DNA from: an uncultured Bacillaceae bacterium
GTDB taxonomy: Bacteria > Bacillota > Bacilli > Bacillales > Amphibacillaceae
Direction of reading: 5' to 3'
NCBI GenBank assembly: GCA_937925695.1
Contig: CALAMD010000033.1
Coordinates: 1-27,433, forward strand
Length of the DNA stretch: 27,433 nucleotides
The notes beneath the pieces were generated by a model. That model was not told the origin of the DNA. It ran no database searches and saw only the letters and a program-made list of their open reading frames with translations. Every line of letters begins with the position of its first letter. The first letter of the stretch is position 1. Made by a program: the position numbers and the translations under genes. Shown here piece by piece: positions 8,241 to 16,690 of this stretch.

Positions 8241-8317
8241 TTAATATGTTCGAGGGAACGTTGCTGCACATTATCCAAAAGAAAATGAAACGACTTTCAG
8301 TTATATCGGAAAGTTAA

Positions 8318-8432
8318 TTCGGCGAATATGAGATTTATTCGGCGAATTTCAACATTTATTCGGCGATTATTAAAATAATTCAGCGAATATCGGCAACAAT
8401 TCAGCGAATATAAGAATTATTCGGCGAATCAC
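8318..8432. repeat. Phased palindromic repeat array, cluster D (20/21 bp)
   Basis: Six copies of ATTCGGCGAAT or close variants (ATTCAGCGAAT, ATTCGGCGATT) have the central GGCGA/AGCGA at 8321, 8341, 8362, 8382, 8403 and 8423. Steps are 20, 21, 20, 21 and 20 bp. The core is a near-perfect palindrome (ATTCG-G-CGAAT), and the spacers are AT-rich and unrelated. It lies between two converging genes, after the hydrolase terminator. The unit differs from the GAGCGACTTT family, but core size, spacer type and near-two-turn phasing are alike. Confidence 0.9.
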
Positions 8433-8444
8433 AAATTTTTCACA

Positions 8445-8477
8445 TAAAAACAGTAAAGCAACGACCACGGTCGTTGC
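8445..8477 (-). terminator. Probable terminator on the minus strand
   Basis: GCAACGACC (8458-8466) and GGTCGTTGC (8469-8477) form a 9-bp stem with a two-base tip. On the minus strand TTTACTGTTTTTATG follows. It is about 180 bp after the SMP-30 gene stop and could end that transcript. The T tract is interrupted. Confidence 0.5.
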
Positions 8478-8659
8478 CTCATTAAGATATACCCTTTTTT
8501 TACTCTTAGGTAATTATACCTTCCCCCTAATTTAGGTTATTCGACATAAAGTATAAAAGTCCTGCTTCTATTTTATTTTCGGAATAATCCGACCTTTAGC
8601 TCATTATTTTAATAGTTCCTATCTAGTGTGAGCTCTACACTACAGAAACCAGCTGTATC

Positions 8660-9538
8660 TTATTTTTGATATGTATTAGCGACCATACCACTAACATTAG
8701 TTTTTACCTTAAACAGTCCTCCTGAAAACGGATATTTTTTTCTATCCTCATCACTTATACCTACACTGGCAGTGGTAATATATAAATCGGTTAAATTCTC
8801 GCCACCAAATGTACAAGAAGTAACATTCTTTGCCGGAACCTCCACAATTTCCAGCAATTGTTCTTCATAAGGATCCCAACGAGTTACTTTCGCTCCACCC
8901 CAGTGGGCAATCCAAAGCATGCCTTTTGAATCGATCGTCATGCCATCTGGATTTCCTAATTCCTCAGGGATCGCAATCGTTTTTATCATTTCTGAAATGT
9001 TACCAGTATCATCCTGATAATGATACACTTTTACTTCTTTTGTTGGTGTATCAATATAATAAAAATATTTGTTGTCAGGACTCCATGCCAAACCATTGGA
9101 TATACTTACATTGGTAATCATCGGTGTAATTTTTTCATCATGATCTAAGCGATATAAAGTGCCACGGCCCAATTTGCCATCCATGTCCATCGTTCCTGCC
9201 CAAAGCCTACCAGAAGGATCACATTTAGCATCATTAAAGCGATTATCTGGTAATGATTCTTCAGGGTCAACAATCTTTCTAAGTGTTTCAGTCTCCAAAT
9301 CATACTCATGAATACCATTTTTCATCGCGAGCATTAACTGATGATCGCCTTTTGGTATGACAGCACCTATTGGTTCAGAAAATTCTAATGTCTGTTGCTG
9401 GTTTTTGTTTGGATGATAAACATGGACTTTATTCTCGAGTATATCTACCCAATATAATTGTTGTTTTTGATGATCCCAGTGGGGCCCTTCCCCCAATGTT
9501 GCTTTTACATCGAGCACAAGTTCAGCTGTTAAGCTCAT
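8660..9538 (-). CDS. SMP-30/gluconolactonase family protein
   Basis: A 292-residue six-bladed beta-propeller lactonase of the SMP-30 (regucalcin) family. These hydrolyse sugar or other lactones with one divalent metal. By alignment from memory with human SMP-30, the metal ligands are Glu17 (GEGPHW), Asn148 (SNGLAW) and Asp198 (NPDGM). Substrate-side Arg100 and Asn102 are in DNRFNDAKCDP. All are present, so it should be active. GGGAG precedes the ATG at about 10 bases. It is the first of a long run of minus-strand genes. DUF3237 and an esterase lie upstream in the same direction, which suggests handling of an ester or lactone carbon source, though the 526-bp gap makes a shared transcript unlikely. 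Confidence 0.87.
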   Translation of the reverse strand: MSLTAELVLDVKATLGEGPHWDHQKQQLYWVDILENKVHVYHPNKNQQQTLEFSEPIGAVIPKGDHQLMLAMKNGIHEYDLETETLRKIVDPEESLPDNRFNDAKCDPSGRLWAGTMDMDGKLGRGTLYRLDHDEKITPMITNVSISNGLAWSPDNKYFYYIDTPTKEVKVYHYQDDTGNISEMIKTIAIPEELGNPDGMTIDSKGMLWIAHWGGAKVTRWDPYEEQLLEIVEVPAKNVTSCTFGGENLTDLYITTASVGISDEDRKKYPFSGGLFKVKTNVSGMVANTYQK

Positions 9539-9838
9539 TCTTGGTCATCTCCCAAAATATATTTTTCATGGTACCCCCATCCAAATTTTTCAACCTTCAT
9601 AGAAAACCGTATGCATTTATTGGATGCTCACAGCAAATTCCCCATTTACTTCCCTATTCATTAATAGGCAGCTATTACAACTACTCTACTACTTGATTTC
9701 GCGCAATAATCTGTCATTTTTAACGAACCAAAGATAGATTGAGTGAGATAAATGTCTTATCTAAATAAGTATCTCTTTGGTTTGAGAATAGTGTCAAAAA
9801 TTCTTCAAGGATCGGTAAATATATTTTTCCGGATTTTC
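9539..9838. other. Intergenic region, no gene seen
   Basis: Upstream DNA of the SMP-30 gene. An open plus-strand frame ending at 9696 is the opposite strand of that gene's start plus chance sequence. I see no clear promoter. The repeat array C begins at 9839. Confidence 0.4.
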
Positions 9839-9963
9839 GAGCGAGATTCGTCCTTTGACGAGCGACTTTGCGTCAATTCCGAGCGAGTTTACTGATTTTC
9901 GAGCGACTTTGCACCAATTCCGAGCGAGTTCGCTCCATTTTCGAGCAACTTCTTTTCACTTGA
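9839..9963 (+). repeat. Phased 21-bp repeat array, cluster C
   Basis: Six units of the GAGCGACTTT/GAGCGAGTTT family start at 9839, 9860, 9881, 9901, 9922 and 9943. Steps are 21, 21, 20, 21 and 21 bp. All six are preceded by C and start GAGC. The C and G forms of the seventh base alternate (GAGCGAG, GAGCGAC, GAGCGAG, GAGCGAC, GAGCGAG, GAGCAAC). It lies between the start of the SMP-30 gene and the 3' end of the DUF3237 gene, in the same orientation as cluster A. Confidence 0.9.
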
Positions 9964-10064
9964 TTTTTCCTTTTGTTGAGCTAAAATTTAATAAGTTATT
10001 TCACTTTAAAACTCCACATTTGGATAACGGGACCGAGCCCAAAAAATGGGTCGGATCGATCCAT

Positions 10065-10508
10065 TTATACCAACCGATAAAAGTGGATATATACACCCTT
10101 CTCATATGGCAGAATTGATCCGACAAACATACTGTCATTCAACCATTTATACTTTTCACCAGAGACTTCGAAACTTGGCGTCGTGTAAATAATGCTCTTC
10201 TTTTCATTAGTTGTATCAACCGCGTCTCGCTTTGCCCATTCATAGCTTTTTCCTTTATTCAATACAGAGATTAGTGTGCCATCCTCAGCCTTCAATGTAT
10301 AGCGAGCCAAGACTTCCCCAGTGCCATCCGAGCGCGTAAGATTCCAATCTGCGCCACCAGGTAAAATAATCCCTTTTATATTTGGTCCTTCGAATGTTCC
10401 GCCAATAATTGGAATCACACGACGAAAGCCTGAATGGGTTTCACCAATTTCTAAAGGTTTATCGCAATGAACATCAAGTTTCATCGCTAGTTCTAAGTCT
10501 ATTTTCAT
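10065..10508 (-). CDS. DUF3237 family protein
   Basis: A 147-residue cytoplasmic protein that fits DUF3237 (UPF0311), a single-domain beta-barrel family of unknown role. Family-like stretches are RRVIPIIGGTFEGPNIKG (29-46), LPGGADWNLTRSDGTGEVLARYTLK (about 49-73) and FVGSILPYEKGVYIHFYRL at the end. GGAGGCGG lies 6 bases before the ATG, a strong start. In other bacteria such genes often sit with catabolic esterases and dehydrogenases. Here an esterase lies upstream and a lactonase downstream on the same strand. A binding or isomerase-like role in that pathway is a guess. Confidence 0.8.
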   Translation of the reverse strand: MKIDLELAMKLDVHCDKPLEIGETHSGFRRVIPIIGGTFEGPNIKGIILPGGADWNLTRSDGTGEVLARYTLKAEDGTLISVLNKGKSYEWAKRDAVDTTNEKKSIIYTTPSFEVSGEKYKWLNDSMFVGSILPYEKGVYIHFYRLV

Positions 10509-10894
10509 TTTTATCCGCCTCCATGGTTAGTAACACGATACAATGAATAATTTATTGATTAATGTTCTTTACAGCATCGAACTATAATGAGAGATTCCGA
10601 GCAATAACATTCGCTCGGAATTCTGAATATCTACCTCTTAGCTCGGCTAATCCCTGCTATTCTGTGTTACTTACTTTCAAGTTTTCAATATCAGAAGTTT
10701 AATTAGTTAGTACTGGTCAAAGGCGAAACTAGCAGAAAGGGCTAAAATGAATACAACGTGGATTGGCCGCGATCGTGACCTGTCCTACGCATTTATGTAA
10801 TGTCATCAATGTTTGATGAATATGTTGACTGCCCTATTCATTCGCCTAATGTCAGCAGCAATAGGTTTAGTATTACATGCCCCTATCTAGAACA
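10509..10894. other. Intergenic region with two inverted repeats
   Basis: No gene is seen. ATTCCGAGC (10594-10602) pairs with GCTCGGAAT (10613-10621) around 10 bases. The arms contain GAGC in opposite directions, like a facing pair of the 21-bp repeat core. TCATCAA-TGT-TTGATGA (10803-10819) is a second inverted repeat. Neither has a T tract on the minus strand, so neither is a clear terminator for the esterase gene that ends at 10895. Confidence 0.5.
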
Positions 10895-12532
10895 TTACTC
10901 GGAACCATCATCGCTTTTTGTAATGATAATCCTTCCATCCGAATCTCTGCTGAAGCGACGAATAAAATCCCATGTTATCCAGGAATTCATACCATGTACA
11001 ACGTGAGATTTTTCAACATCAACTGCTAAAGCAGTATAGATCTGATTATCTTCACTCGGATATAAACTGACAACGGTATTAAAATCTAATACTTCGTTAT
11101 GAAGTGAATAGGTTTTGGTCGGTGCAATTCCCCATGTTTTATCTTCAGATTCATCATATTCATAACGTTCGACAACTTTATTCATCTTAAGGAAGAAAGC
11201 TAACGCATCGTCCATAATATTTTTTTCAGGCTGTGACGGCAACTCCGGCAACGGACTTGTCCCCCCAGCAATGTAAAATAAAGGTAAGGTATACGGTAAC
11301 ATTTCTAGTTGTTCAATCAATTCCGGATTTGATTTGGCCGGGATAAATTCCTTCGCATCTTCAGGTATGAAGCCCGCTCCCCACGGCGCAATTGCCGCAA
11401 AATATTGAGGGAATTTGGCACCTAAATTCCATGTTTTCACCCCGCCCATAGAGAAGCCTGTAGCATATACCCGTGTTTTATCAATGGCAGGATATTCTTT
11501 AAATAGTATTTCTAGTAATTCAATCATATCCGAAGCCGTTCTTTCGACATGCCTGTCTACTGAAACAACCATGAAACCATGTTTTTTCCCAACGAGTGGC
11601 CACTCGGAGACCCATGCTTGATGTTCAGCTGTATTACCGCCACCGTGGAAAGTAATAACAAGGGGTATCGTGCTTTCCTTATCCAAATCTAAATCGTTAG
11701 GAATATATTCACGATAACGAATAGGACCAGTGCTTAACTCCCTAACTTCAATTGTTTCTTTGATACCTTCAGCTTCATAATTTGGGACTCTAATAATAAC
11801 ACTTTCTAGTCGTCTAGTCGTTCCTGATAATTCTTCATAAGTAGATAAGACGATATCTTTTACAAAACCTTTTGTGACTTCGCTTGTTTTGACAGCATAT
11901 ATCTTGTTTTTTTCATTTAATGCTTTCAATCTTTCTTCGGTTCTTTCAACAGGATTAACGGCAATGATCGGTATATCCTGACCAAATGCTGGATCTGGAC
12001 TTGCTGGTAAAACAGTATTATTAAACAGGGTGATAAAAGCAGGAGTTGCATCTCTTGTTCCCCAAGGTGGCTGTTGCTCATACAACACTTCTTTAGCAAG
12101 GTTTTCGGCAACAAAATCTGCTCCACTACCTTCAGCATAAACATAGATGCGTTCAAACCAACCAGGATATGGCCCATCACCAGTGATTGTAGCAATCCTT
12201 TCGTTTTCTGTGAACTTTGATAGCACTTCATTATAAGAGTTTACATCAGATGGACGCCATGATTCACCCTCAGGATTAATAAAAGCGACAATCGATCCTT
12301 CTCGATCAGCAATTTCAGCTAGTCCTGATTCAACGGCTGTTTGTTTGGCTGATTCCTCATTATATTTTTCATGACCAAACACTAGAATGATAGGCACTGT
12401 CGTAACTCTCGTTCTGATATGTTTACTATCTTCCGGTATGTAAAAATAAGCTTCACCCTGACTAGTAGCGATCACCTCAACTCTACCATCTGCATGATTT
12501 GTAGAAATCTTATCTTTGTTTTTTTTACTCAT
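10895..12532 (-). CDS. Two-part alpha/beta-hydrolase esterase (PHB-depolymerase/LpqC type)
   Basis: A 545-residue esterase. The C-terminal half has the features of the poly(3-hydroxybutyrate) depolymerase/feruloyl esterase family: HGGGNTAEHQ (296-305, oxyanion hole), GFSMGG with Ser361, an acid probably Asp503, and His510 or His513 in SHVVHGMNSW. The N-terminal half (about 40-215) seems to repeat the fold in decayed form, with YAEGSGADF (132-140) where an elbow would be. There is no signal peptide, although depolymerases of this family are usually exported, so a cytosolic substrate taken up as a small ester is more likely. GAGGT lies 6 bases before the ATG. A cre-like site is about 195 bp upstream. 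The exact substrate is unknown. Confidence 0.8.
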   Translation of the reverse strand: MSKKNKDKISTNHADGRVEVIATSQGEAYFYIPEDSKHIRTRVTTVPIILVFGHEKYNEESAKQTAVESGLAEIADREGSIVAFINPEGESWRPSDVNSYNEVLSKFTENERIATITGDGPYPGWFERIYVYAEGSGADFVAENLAKEVLYEQQPPWGTRDATPAFITLFNNTVLPASPDPAFGQDIPIIAVNPVERTEERLKALNEKNKIYAVKTSEVTKGFVKDIVLSTYEELSGTTRRLESVIIRVPNYEAEGIKETIEVRELSTGPIRYREYIPNDLDLDKESTIPLVITFHGGGNTAEHQAWVSEWPLVGKKHGFMVVSVDRHVERTASDMIELLEILFKEYPAIDKTRVYATGFSMGGVKTWNLGAKFPQYFAAIAPWGAGFIPEDAKEFIPAKSNPELIEQLEMLPYTLPLFYIAGGTSPLPELPSQPEKNIMDDALAFFLKMNKVVERYEYDESEDKTWGIAPTKTYSLHNEVLDFNTVVSLYPSEDNQIYTALAVDVEKSHVVHGMNSWITWDFIRRFSRDSDGRIIITKSDDGSE

Positions 12533-12834
12533 CGCAATACCTCACTTCTTCTATTCGTATGATCTGTTAAGAGTTTGATATTAAGATTGCAAAACTTATT
12601 GATGGAATTTAAACAAGTTTCTGTTTGTCTTTTAGATAACTTATTTCCTCCTATCCAAATAAAATATTAAATTTTCTTACCTACATTTTTTAGTAAAAGT
12701 ATCCCTATCTATATAATAACCTATTTTCGATAGCGCTTACATTATTTTGTAATTTCTTGGCATATTATTTTGTCTATAATATCCAGATTTGATCATCTGC
12801 GACAAAAAGGCTGTTAGTAAATTTGGTTTAGAAG
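12533..12834. other. Leader region of the esterase gene
   Basis: This holds the cre-like site (12728-12742), AT-rich DNA with possible -10 elements around 12710-12720, and a perfect AGGAGG on the minus strand (12647-12652). No start codon follows that ribosome site. The frame after it stays open for about 36 codons and ends in a TGA that overlaps the esterase ATG. Confidence 0.4.
12728..12742 (-). promoter_or_regulatory. Catabolite-responsive element (cre) candidate
   Basis: ATGTAAGCGCTATCG on the minus strand matches the CcpA consensus WTGNAANCGNWNNCW at every defined position but the last. It lies about 195 bp before the esterase start and upstream of the likely promoter area. CcpA control by preferred sugars is therefore plausible, as repression or activation. 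Confidence 0.55.
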
Positions 12835-13668
12835 CTAATTTACCTTATTTTTTCGAAAACTAATTTGATAAACGATGTACATGCCAGCAAAAAAGGTCGC
12901 AAATGAGGAAACGGCAATTGCCCAATTACCAATCCCGTCCATTTCTTTTAATAACACAATTAATGATCCTGAAATTAACCCGATCATTACCGAATACGTT
13001 GCAAATGGAAATCGATCTAGCAAATATTTAACAAGTCTGCTTGCAAAGAGAATCCCTGTAACGACGCCAATAACAATAGGAATGATCACCGGTAAATTAA
13101 AATTGATTAGCGATGAAAGGGCAATTTCATACATGCCTAATATAGTTAGAATTAACGCACCACTAATTCCTGGTAATACAAAAGCTGTACTAGCGACAAA
13201 TCCCCCTATAAATAAAAACATATAGTTTGCAAGCGATAGATGAGACGCATCAATATTTGTAATATCAGTAAATAATTGACCTACAACAACAATTCCGTAA
13301 AAAAACAACATGAGTATATAATGATTGGTTTTCGGCTTTTGCTGTCGTTGTTGGTATTGAAAGCCCTCTTTCCATAAAACAGGTAAATAGGCTACGATAA
13401 TTCCCATGAAAAACATCAGGGTTGGCGTTCGGTAAGTTCTTAATAAATACTCAATACCAAACATTGAGACAAACACCCCTAAAACAACGCCAATACTAAA
13501 AGGAATAAGAAAGGGTAAGGCTTGTTTACGTTTTGGGGTCGTCAAATTACTTAACGCATCAATTAACCGATGGTAAAAACCCAGTACCAGCGCAACCGTA
13601 CTTCCACTGATACCTGGCACAAGCTCAGTAATTCCTAAAATAGCACCTCTCGTAAAATTTTTCAGCAC
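12835..13668 (-). CDS. popT: DUF368 membrane protein, PopT-type polyprenyl-phosphate transporter
   Basis: A 277-residue integral membrane protein with about eight hydrophobic segments. Two copies of the DUF368 signature are visible: ELVPGISGSTVALVLGFY (15-32) and FVLPGISGALILTILGMY (about 162-179), a pseudo-symmetric transporter layout. DUF368 proteins were shown in Staphylococcus and Vibrio to recycle undecaprenyl phosphate across the membrane (PopT), returning the carrier used for peptidoglycan and teichoic acid. That function is transferred by family. The start is GTG at 13668, with AAGGAG 9 bases upstream. Its leader carries a hairpin at 13716-13737. It is not part of an obvious wall gene cluster, though the LCP gene in this window uses the same carrier lipid. 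Confidence 0.85.
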   Translation of the reverse strand: MLKNFTRGAILGITELVPGISGSTVALVLGFYHRLIDALSNLTTPKRKQALPFLIPFSIGVVLGVFVSMFGIEYLLRTYRTPTLMFFMGIIVAYLPVLWKEGFQYQQRQQKPKTNHYILMLFFYGIVVVGQLFTDITNIDASHLSLANYMFLFIGGFVASTAFVLPGISGALILTILGMYEIALSSLINFNLPVIIPIVIGVVTGILFASRLVKYLLDRFPFATYSVMIGLISGSLIVLLKEMDGIGNWAIAVSSFATFFAGMYIVYQISFRKNKVN

Positions 13669-13959
13669 ACATATTCTCTCCTTACGTGCCAGGATCGTGG
13701 ATTTTATTGCATCGGCCTAGCTGTGCAACAGACTAGGTAACCAATAGGGATAGATCGCTTCACCCATTAATACGGAAGACTGATCTGTCCAGACACGACC
13801 TAAGCAGTTGGATACTTTTTAATTTATACTCGTCCTACTGTTAGTCATATTATTATAAATAGACAAACATTATTACTTCATTTAAATCAGAACGAAATAC
13901 ATGAAAAAAGAACAGCCAACTTTTAGCTAAGGACTAATCCGTTTTAAACGACAAACCGT
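13669..13959. other. Intergenic region with a leader hairpin before the DUF368 gene
   Basis: CCTAGCTGT (13716-13724) pairs with ACAG-A-CTAGG (13728-13737) around GCA, a nine-pair stem with one bulged base, 48 bp upstream of the GTG start. It may act in the mRNA leader. The rest (13740-13959) shows no gene or clear terminator for the esterase gene ending at 13960. Confidence 0.45.
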
Positions 13960-14883
13960 CTAAAACAAATCTGGAAGAATGTTGTAAATATATTGATTTT
14001 GCCAATGCCACGTATGGTCGCCACCGTCACAGTCAATAAAGTAAAAATTACCTTTAGTCGGGTCTGCAGAATGGATAAATTGATCTGGAAATTCTTTAAG
14101 GGCATCCATTTGAGGTTTCATGTTTGGATAAGCAATATCACGGTTTCCTGTTGCACAAAACAGATAATAATCCTCGGGAAGATACCCAGAATTTCTCGCA
14201 ATCTGCGCTAAGTAAGCAGCCGTTTCTTTAGCCTTTTTCCCTTCCCCTTTTTGGACCAATGCCCAACAATCACCACTCAACGGTACAAAATATTTAACAT
14301 AATCCAAGGCATGAATAAACACATTCCAGGTTGTCACTGATCCCATAGAAAAACCACCAAAGGCACGATATGAACGGGATGCAATTAAATCTTCCTTTCT
14401 ACCTGATTTTGCATATGTATGATATTTTGTTTCCACAAAAGGAATGAGGTCATTGATCAACTCATCATGAAAATAGTCGGTTTCAACTAAAGGAAGTGGA
14501 TGATCTAAAGATTCAACATGACTTAGCTTAGGATCATTTTCTAAATTATTTTTTACACCATAGAAGGTTGGTGTTACCACAATTAATGGTTCAATATCGC
14601 CATTGGCAATCATATTATCTAATATATTTTTGAGTTCACGATTTTCACCGGGACCGCCAAACAATAGATTTTCATCTTCCCCACCACCATGCATTAAATA
14701 AAATACAGGATATTTTTTGCTAGCATCAGCTGGATCATAACCATAAGGCAGATACAGGTTTAGATGTTTTTCCTTTGCCCCATCAGCCAGATTTGTCACT
14801 GGATAGTACACACTTTCAATTACTCCTTGTTTCTCACAATCATTTCTGTAATGATCTGGAAGCGCTTTGAATTTTTTCACCAT
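13960..14883 (-). CDS. Cytoplasmic feruloyl-esterase/esterase-D type hydrolase
   Basis: A 307-residue esterase of the Pfam Esterase family, which contains XynZ-like feruloyl and acetyl esterases. The triad is visible: Ser179 in GGFSMGS, Asp249 in TGNRDIAYPNM, and His290 in GGDHTWHW. The oxyanion motif YLMHGGGEDE is at 62-71. No signal peptide, carbohydrate module or dockerin is present, unlike secreted relatives, so it acts on imported esters. GGAGAGGTG precedes the ATG. It follows the MFS transporter by 47 bp and is probably transcribed with it under the MarR regulator upstream. Import, then ester cleavage, is a coherent reading, though the substrate (an aromatic or acetylated compound) is inferred. 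Confidence 0.85.
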   Translation of the reverse strand: MVKKFKALPDHYRNDCEKQGVIESVYYPVTNLADGAKEKHLNLYLPYGYDPADASKKYPVFYLMHGGGEDENLLFGGPGENRELKNILDNMIANGDIEPLIVVTPTFYGVKNNLENDPKLSHVESLDHPLPLVETDYFHDELINDLIPFVETKYHTYAKSGRKEDLIASRSYRAFGGFSMGSVTTWNVFIHALDYVKYFVPLSGDCWALVQKGEGKKAKETAAYLAQIARNSGYLPEDYYLFCATGNRDIAYPNMKPQMDALKEFPDQFIHSADPTKGNFYFIDCDGGDHTWHWQNQYIYNILPDLF

Positions 14884-14930
14884 AAAAATTCACCTCTCCT
14901 AATTGATTTAATTTATGTTTTCTCTTACTG

Positions 14931-16118
14931 TTATGAAACAGCTTTTTGCTTTTTTTGATAAAAATTAAAGAATACCATGACAACTAGCATGAGCACTGCA
15001 CTTACAAAAAATAGAACTGTATAATTAAAGATATGTGAAATGGCGCCCCCAATCATGGGACCGATCCCTTGAGCGATATCTGCACCAATGAAGAAAGTAC
15101 TCGTAGCCACACCAACACGCCCTGGATCGACTCTTTTTATACATTCAGCTTGAAGTGAGATTTGTCCCCCACCCTGCCCAATTGACTTGAGCACTGAAGC
15201 AACGAGTAATAAACCCAAGGTCGACGCTAGACTAATCATTGCCATCGAAATCGCTGTCGCAATGAGTGACACATTTACGATTAAGGTTAATCCCTGCTTA
15301 TCAGCAATTTTTCCGACAAATAGCCGGAGGACAAATAACACAATCGCACCAACAGAGAAAAACAAACCAATATTAGCAATATGTCTTTCCTCTGCGACCA
15401 GCACTAAAAAGGAACTTACGATTCCATTTCCAAATGAAAACATACCACCAACAGCTGCATAAACAATAACTTCTTTGGCTATAAAATCATTAAAATTAAA
15501 TTTCTTTTTCCTTTTTTGTTTTGGTGGTGTTATCTCCCGATATGGCACAACTGTTAGCAATAAAACTCCAATAAAAGACAGGGTTGTTACAATTAAAAAT
15601 AACGGCTGAAAACCATAGCTACTGGCAAGACTAACAGCAATATTTGGACTGATAATTTGAGCCAATACTTGACCAAGTCCATAGTAACCAATCCCCTCAG
15701 CGATTCGCCCCTTTGGTATGTAATTTGTGACAAGGGCAATATTAACTGTTCCACTAATCCCAAAAGCTACACCGTGGAGGATTCGGAAGAAAAATAAGAC
15801 GGGTACATTATATGAAAACATATAACCCAATAGTGCAAAGCTCATTAACAAATTGGCTGCGATGCATAGTATTTTTTTATTAACTGAGTCTGCAGTTACG
15901 CCAGCAATGGGCCGAATAAGCAAGGCAGATATTGAAAATACACCTGCAATTATTCCGGCAATTGTTAGGGAAGGCGTTACTTCTAATGCATATTTAGAAA
16001 TAGTAACATAAACCATGTTAAAACTCATGGCGGTTATAAAACTAACAATGATTAATAGAATAAATGGTCCATTCAGTAATTTCGTTACATTAGTTGCTAA
16101 CTCTGTATCTTTGTTCAT
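14931..16118 (-). CDS. MFS transporter
   Basis: A 395-residue major facilitator protein with about 12 membrane segments. Motif-A-like loops occur in both halves: RPIAGVTADSVNKK (about 68-81) and GKIADKQGLTLIV near 267-279. A basic linker KQKRKKK near 200 marks the centre. AAGGAG lies 6 bases before the ATG. It lies between a MarR regulator (133 bp upstream) and an intracellular esterase (47 bp downstream) in one direction. Drug export or import of an aromatic ester both fit. The esterase neighbour slightly favours uptake. Direction of transport cannot be read from sequence. Confidence 0.85.
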   Translation of the reverse strand: MNKDTELATNVTKLLNGPFILLIIVSFITAMSFNMVYVTISKYALEVTPSLTIAGIIAGVFSISALLIRPIAGVTADSVNKKILCIAANLLMSFALLGYMFSYNVPVLFFFRILHGVAFGISGTVNIALVTNYIPKGRIAEGIGYYGLGQVLAQIISPNIAVSLASSYGFQPLFLIVTTLSFIGVLLLTVVPYREITPPKQKRKKKFNFNDFIAKEVIVYAAVGGMFSFGNGIVSSFLVLVAEERHIANIGLFFSVGAIVLFVLRLFVGKIADKQGLTLIVNVSLIATAISMAMISLASTLGLLLVASVLKSIGQGGGQISLQAECIKRVDPGRVGVATSTFFIGADIAQGIGPMIGGAISHIFNYTVLFFVSAVLMLVVMVFFNFYQKKQKAVS

Positions 16119-16189
16119 GATAGTCTCCTTAACTCTTGAATCAGTCTTAAATAAAAAAACGACTACATACGTTGCTAAGAAAATGAAGG

Positions 16190-16249
16190 TTCAGTGTAAG
16201 TACCTGAAAAAACTTCAGCTACACGATGAAATCCACAACCTTTTTCATC
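16190..16249 (-). other. Hairpins between marR-like and MFS genes
   Basis: In the gap after the MarR stop, GATGAAA (16225-16231) pairs with TTTCATC (16243-16249). Next, TTCAG (16214-16218) pairs with CTGAA (16204-16208), and CTGAA can instead pair with TTCAG at 16190-16194, so two small hairpins exclude each other. No clean T tract follows. This may be weak attenuation, an mRNA processing site, or chance. Confidence 0.3.
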
Positions 16250-16251
16250 AT

Positions 16252-16665
16252 TTATTTAATATTTTCATAAACCCTTGACAACAATGAGAGAAAGGTTTCT
16301 TTCTCATCCTTAGTAAATCCACTGAAACTTAATTGCTCAGTCTCGGAAAAAATTCGGGATACTTCCTCTGCCATTTCTCGCCCTTTTTCAGTTAAGAAAA
16401 CGCTAAGCGCTCTTGTTCCTGATGGAAACACCTTTGTTTCACGTTTAATTAATCCCTTTTTTTCCATGTTTGGCAAAATACTTGTAATTGTTGCTGGTTC
16501 AACTTCACAAGCTTCCGCTAACTCCTTTTGCATACATCCTTCTAATTCAACCAATTTTTCTAAGATTTTTGGTTGTCCTGAGGATAGACCAAGCTCACTA
16601 AATTTACTTCGACACATCTTAAAGTGTGCATTTAATGTACCATTCAATAACTGATGAAACTCCAT
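16252..16665 (-). CDS. MarR family transcriptional regulator
   Basis: A 137-residue winged-helix regulator. The recognition region is visible: LGLSSGQPKILEKL (about 25-38), CMQKELAEACEVEPATITSI (about 44-63) as the helix-turn-helix, then LPNMEKKGLIKRE and the wing PSGTRALSVFLTEKG (about 81-95). MarR proteins usually repress their own operon and are released by small phenolic or other ligands. AAGGAG lies about 11 bases before the ATG. Two palindromic boxes at 16691-16716 lie directly upstream, as expected for autorepression. The MFS and esterase genes downstream are the likely regulon, so the inducer may be the esterase substrate. Confidence 0.88.
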   Translation of the reverse strand: MEFHQLLNGTLNAHFKMCRSKFSELGLSSGQPKILEKLVELEGCMQKELAEACEVEPATITSILPNMEKKGLIKRETKVFPSGTRALSVFLTEKGREMAEEVSRIFSETEQLSFSGFTKDEKETFLSLLSRVYENIK

Positions 16666-16690
16666 GGTATGACCAACTCCTTGATAACAG

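Noticed and set aside
9855..10118. Open frame of 87 codons over repeat cluster C
   Set aside because: It is a by-product of the repeats running on into the antisense of the DUF3237 gene, with no ribosome site.
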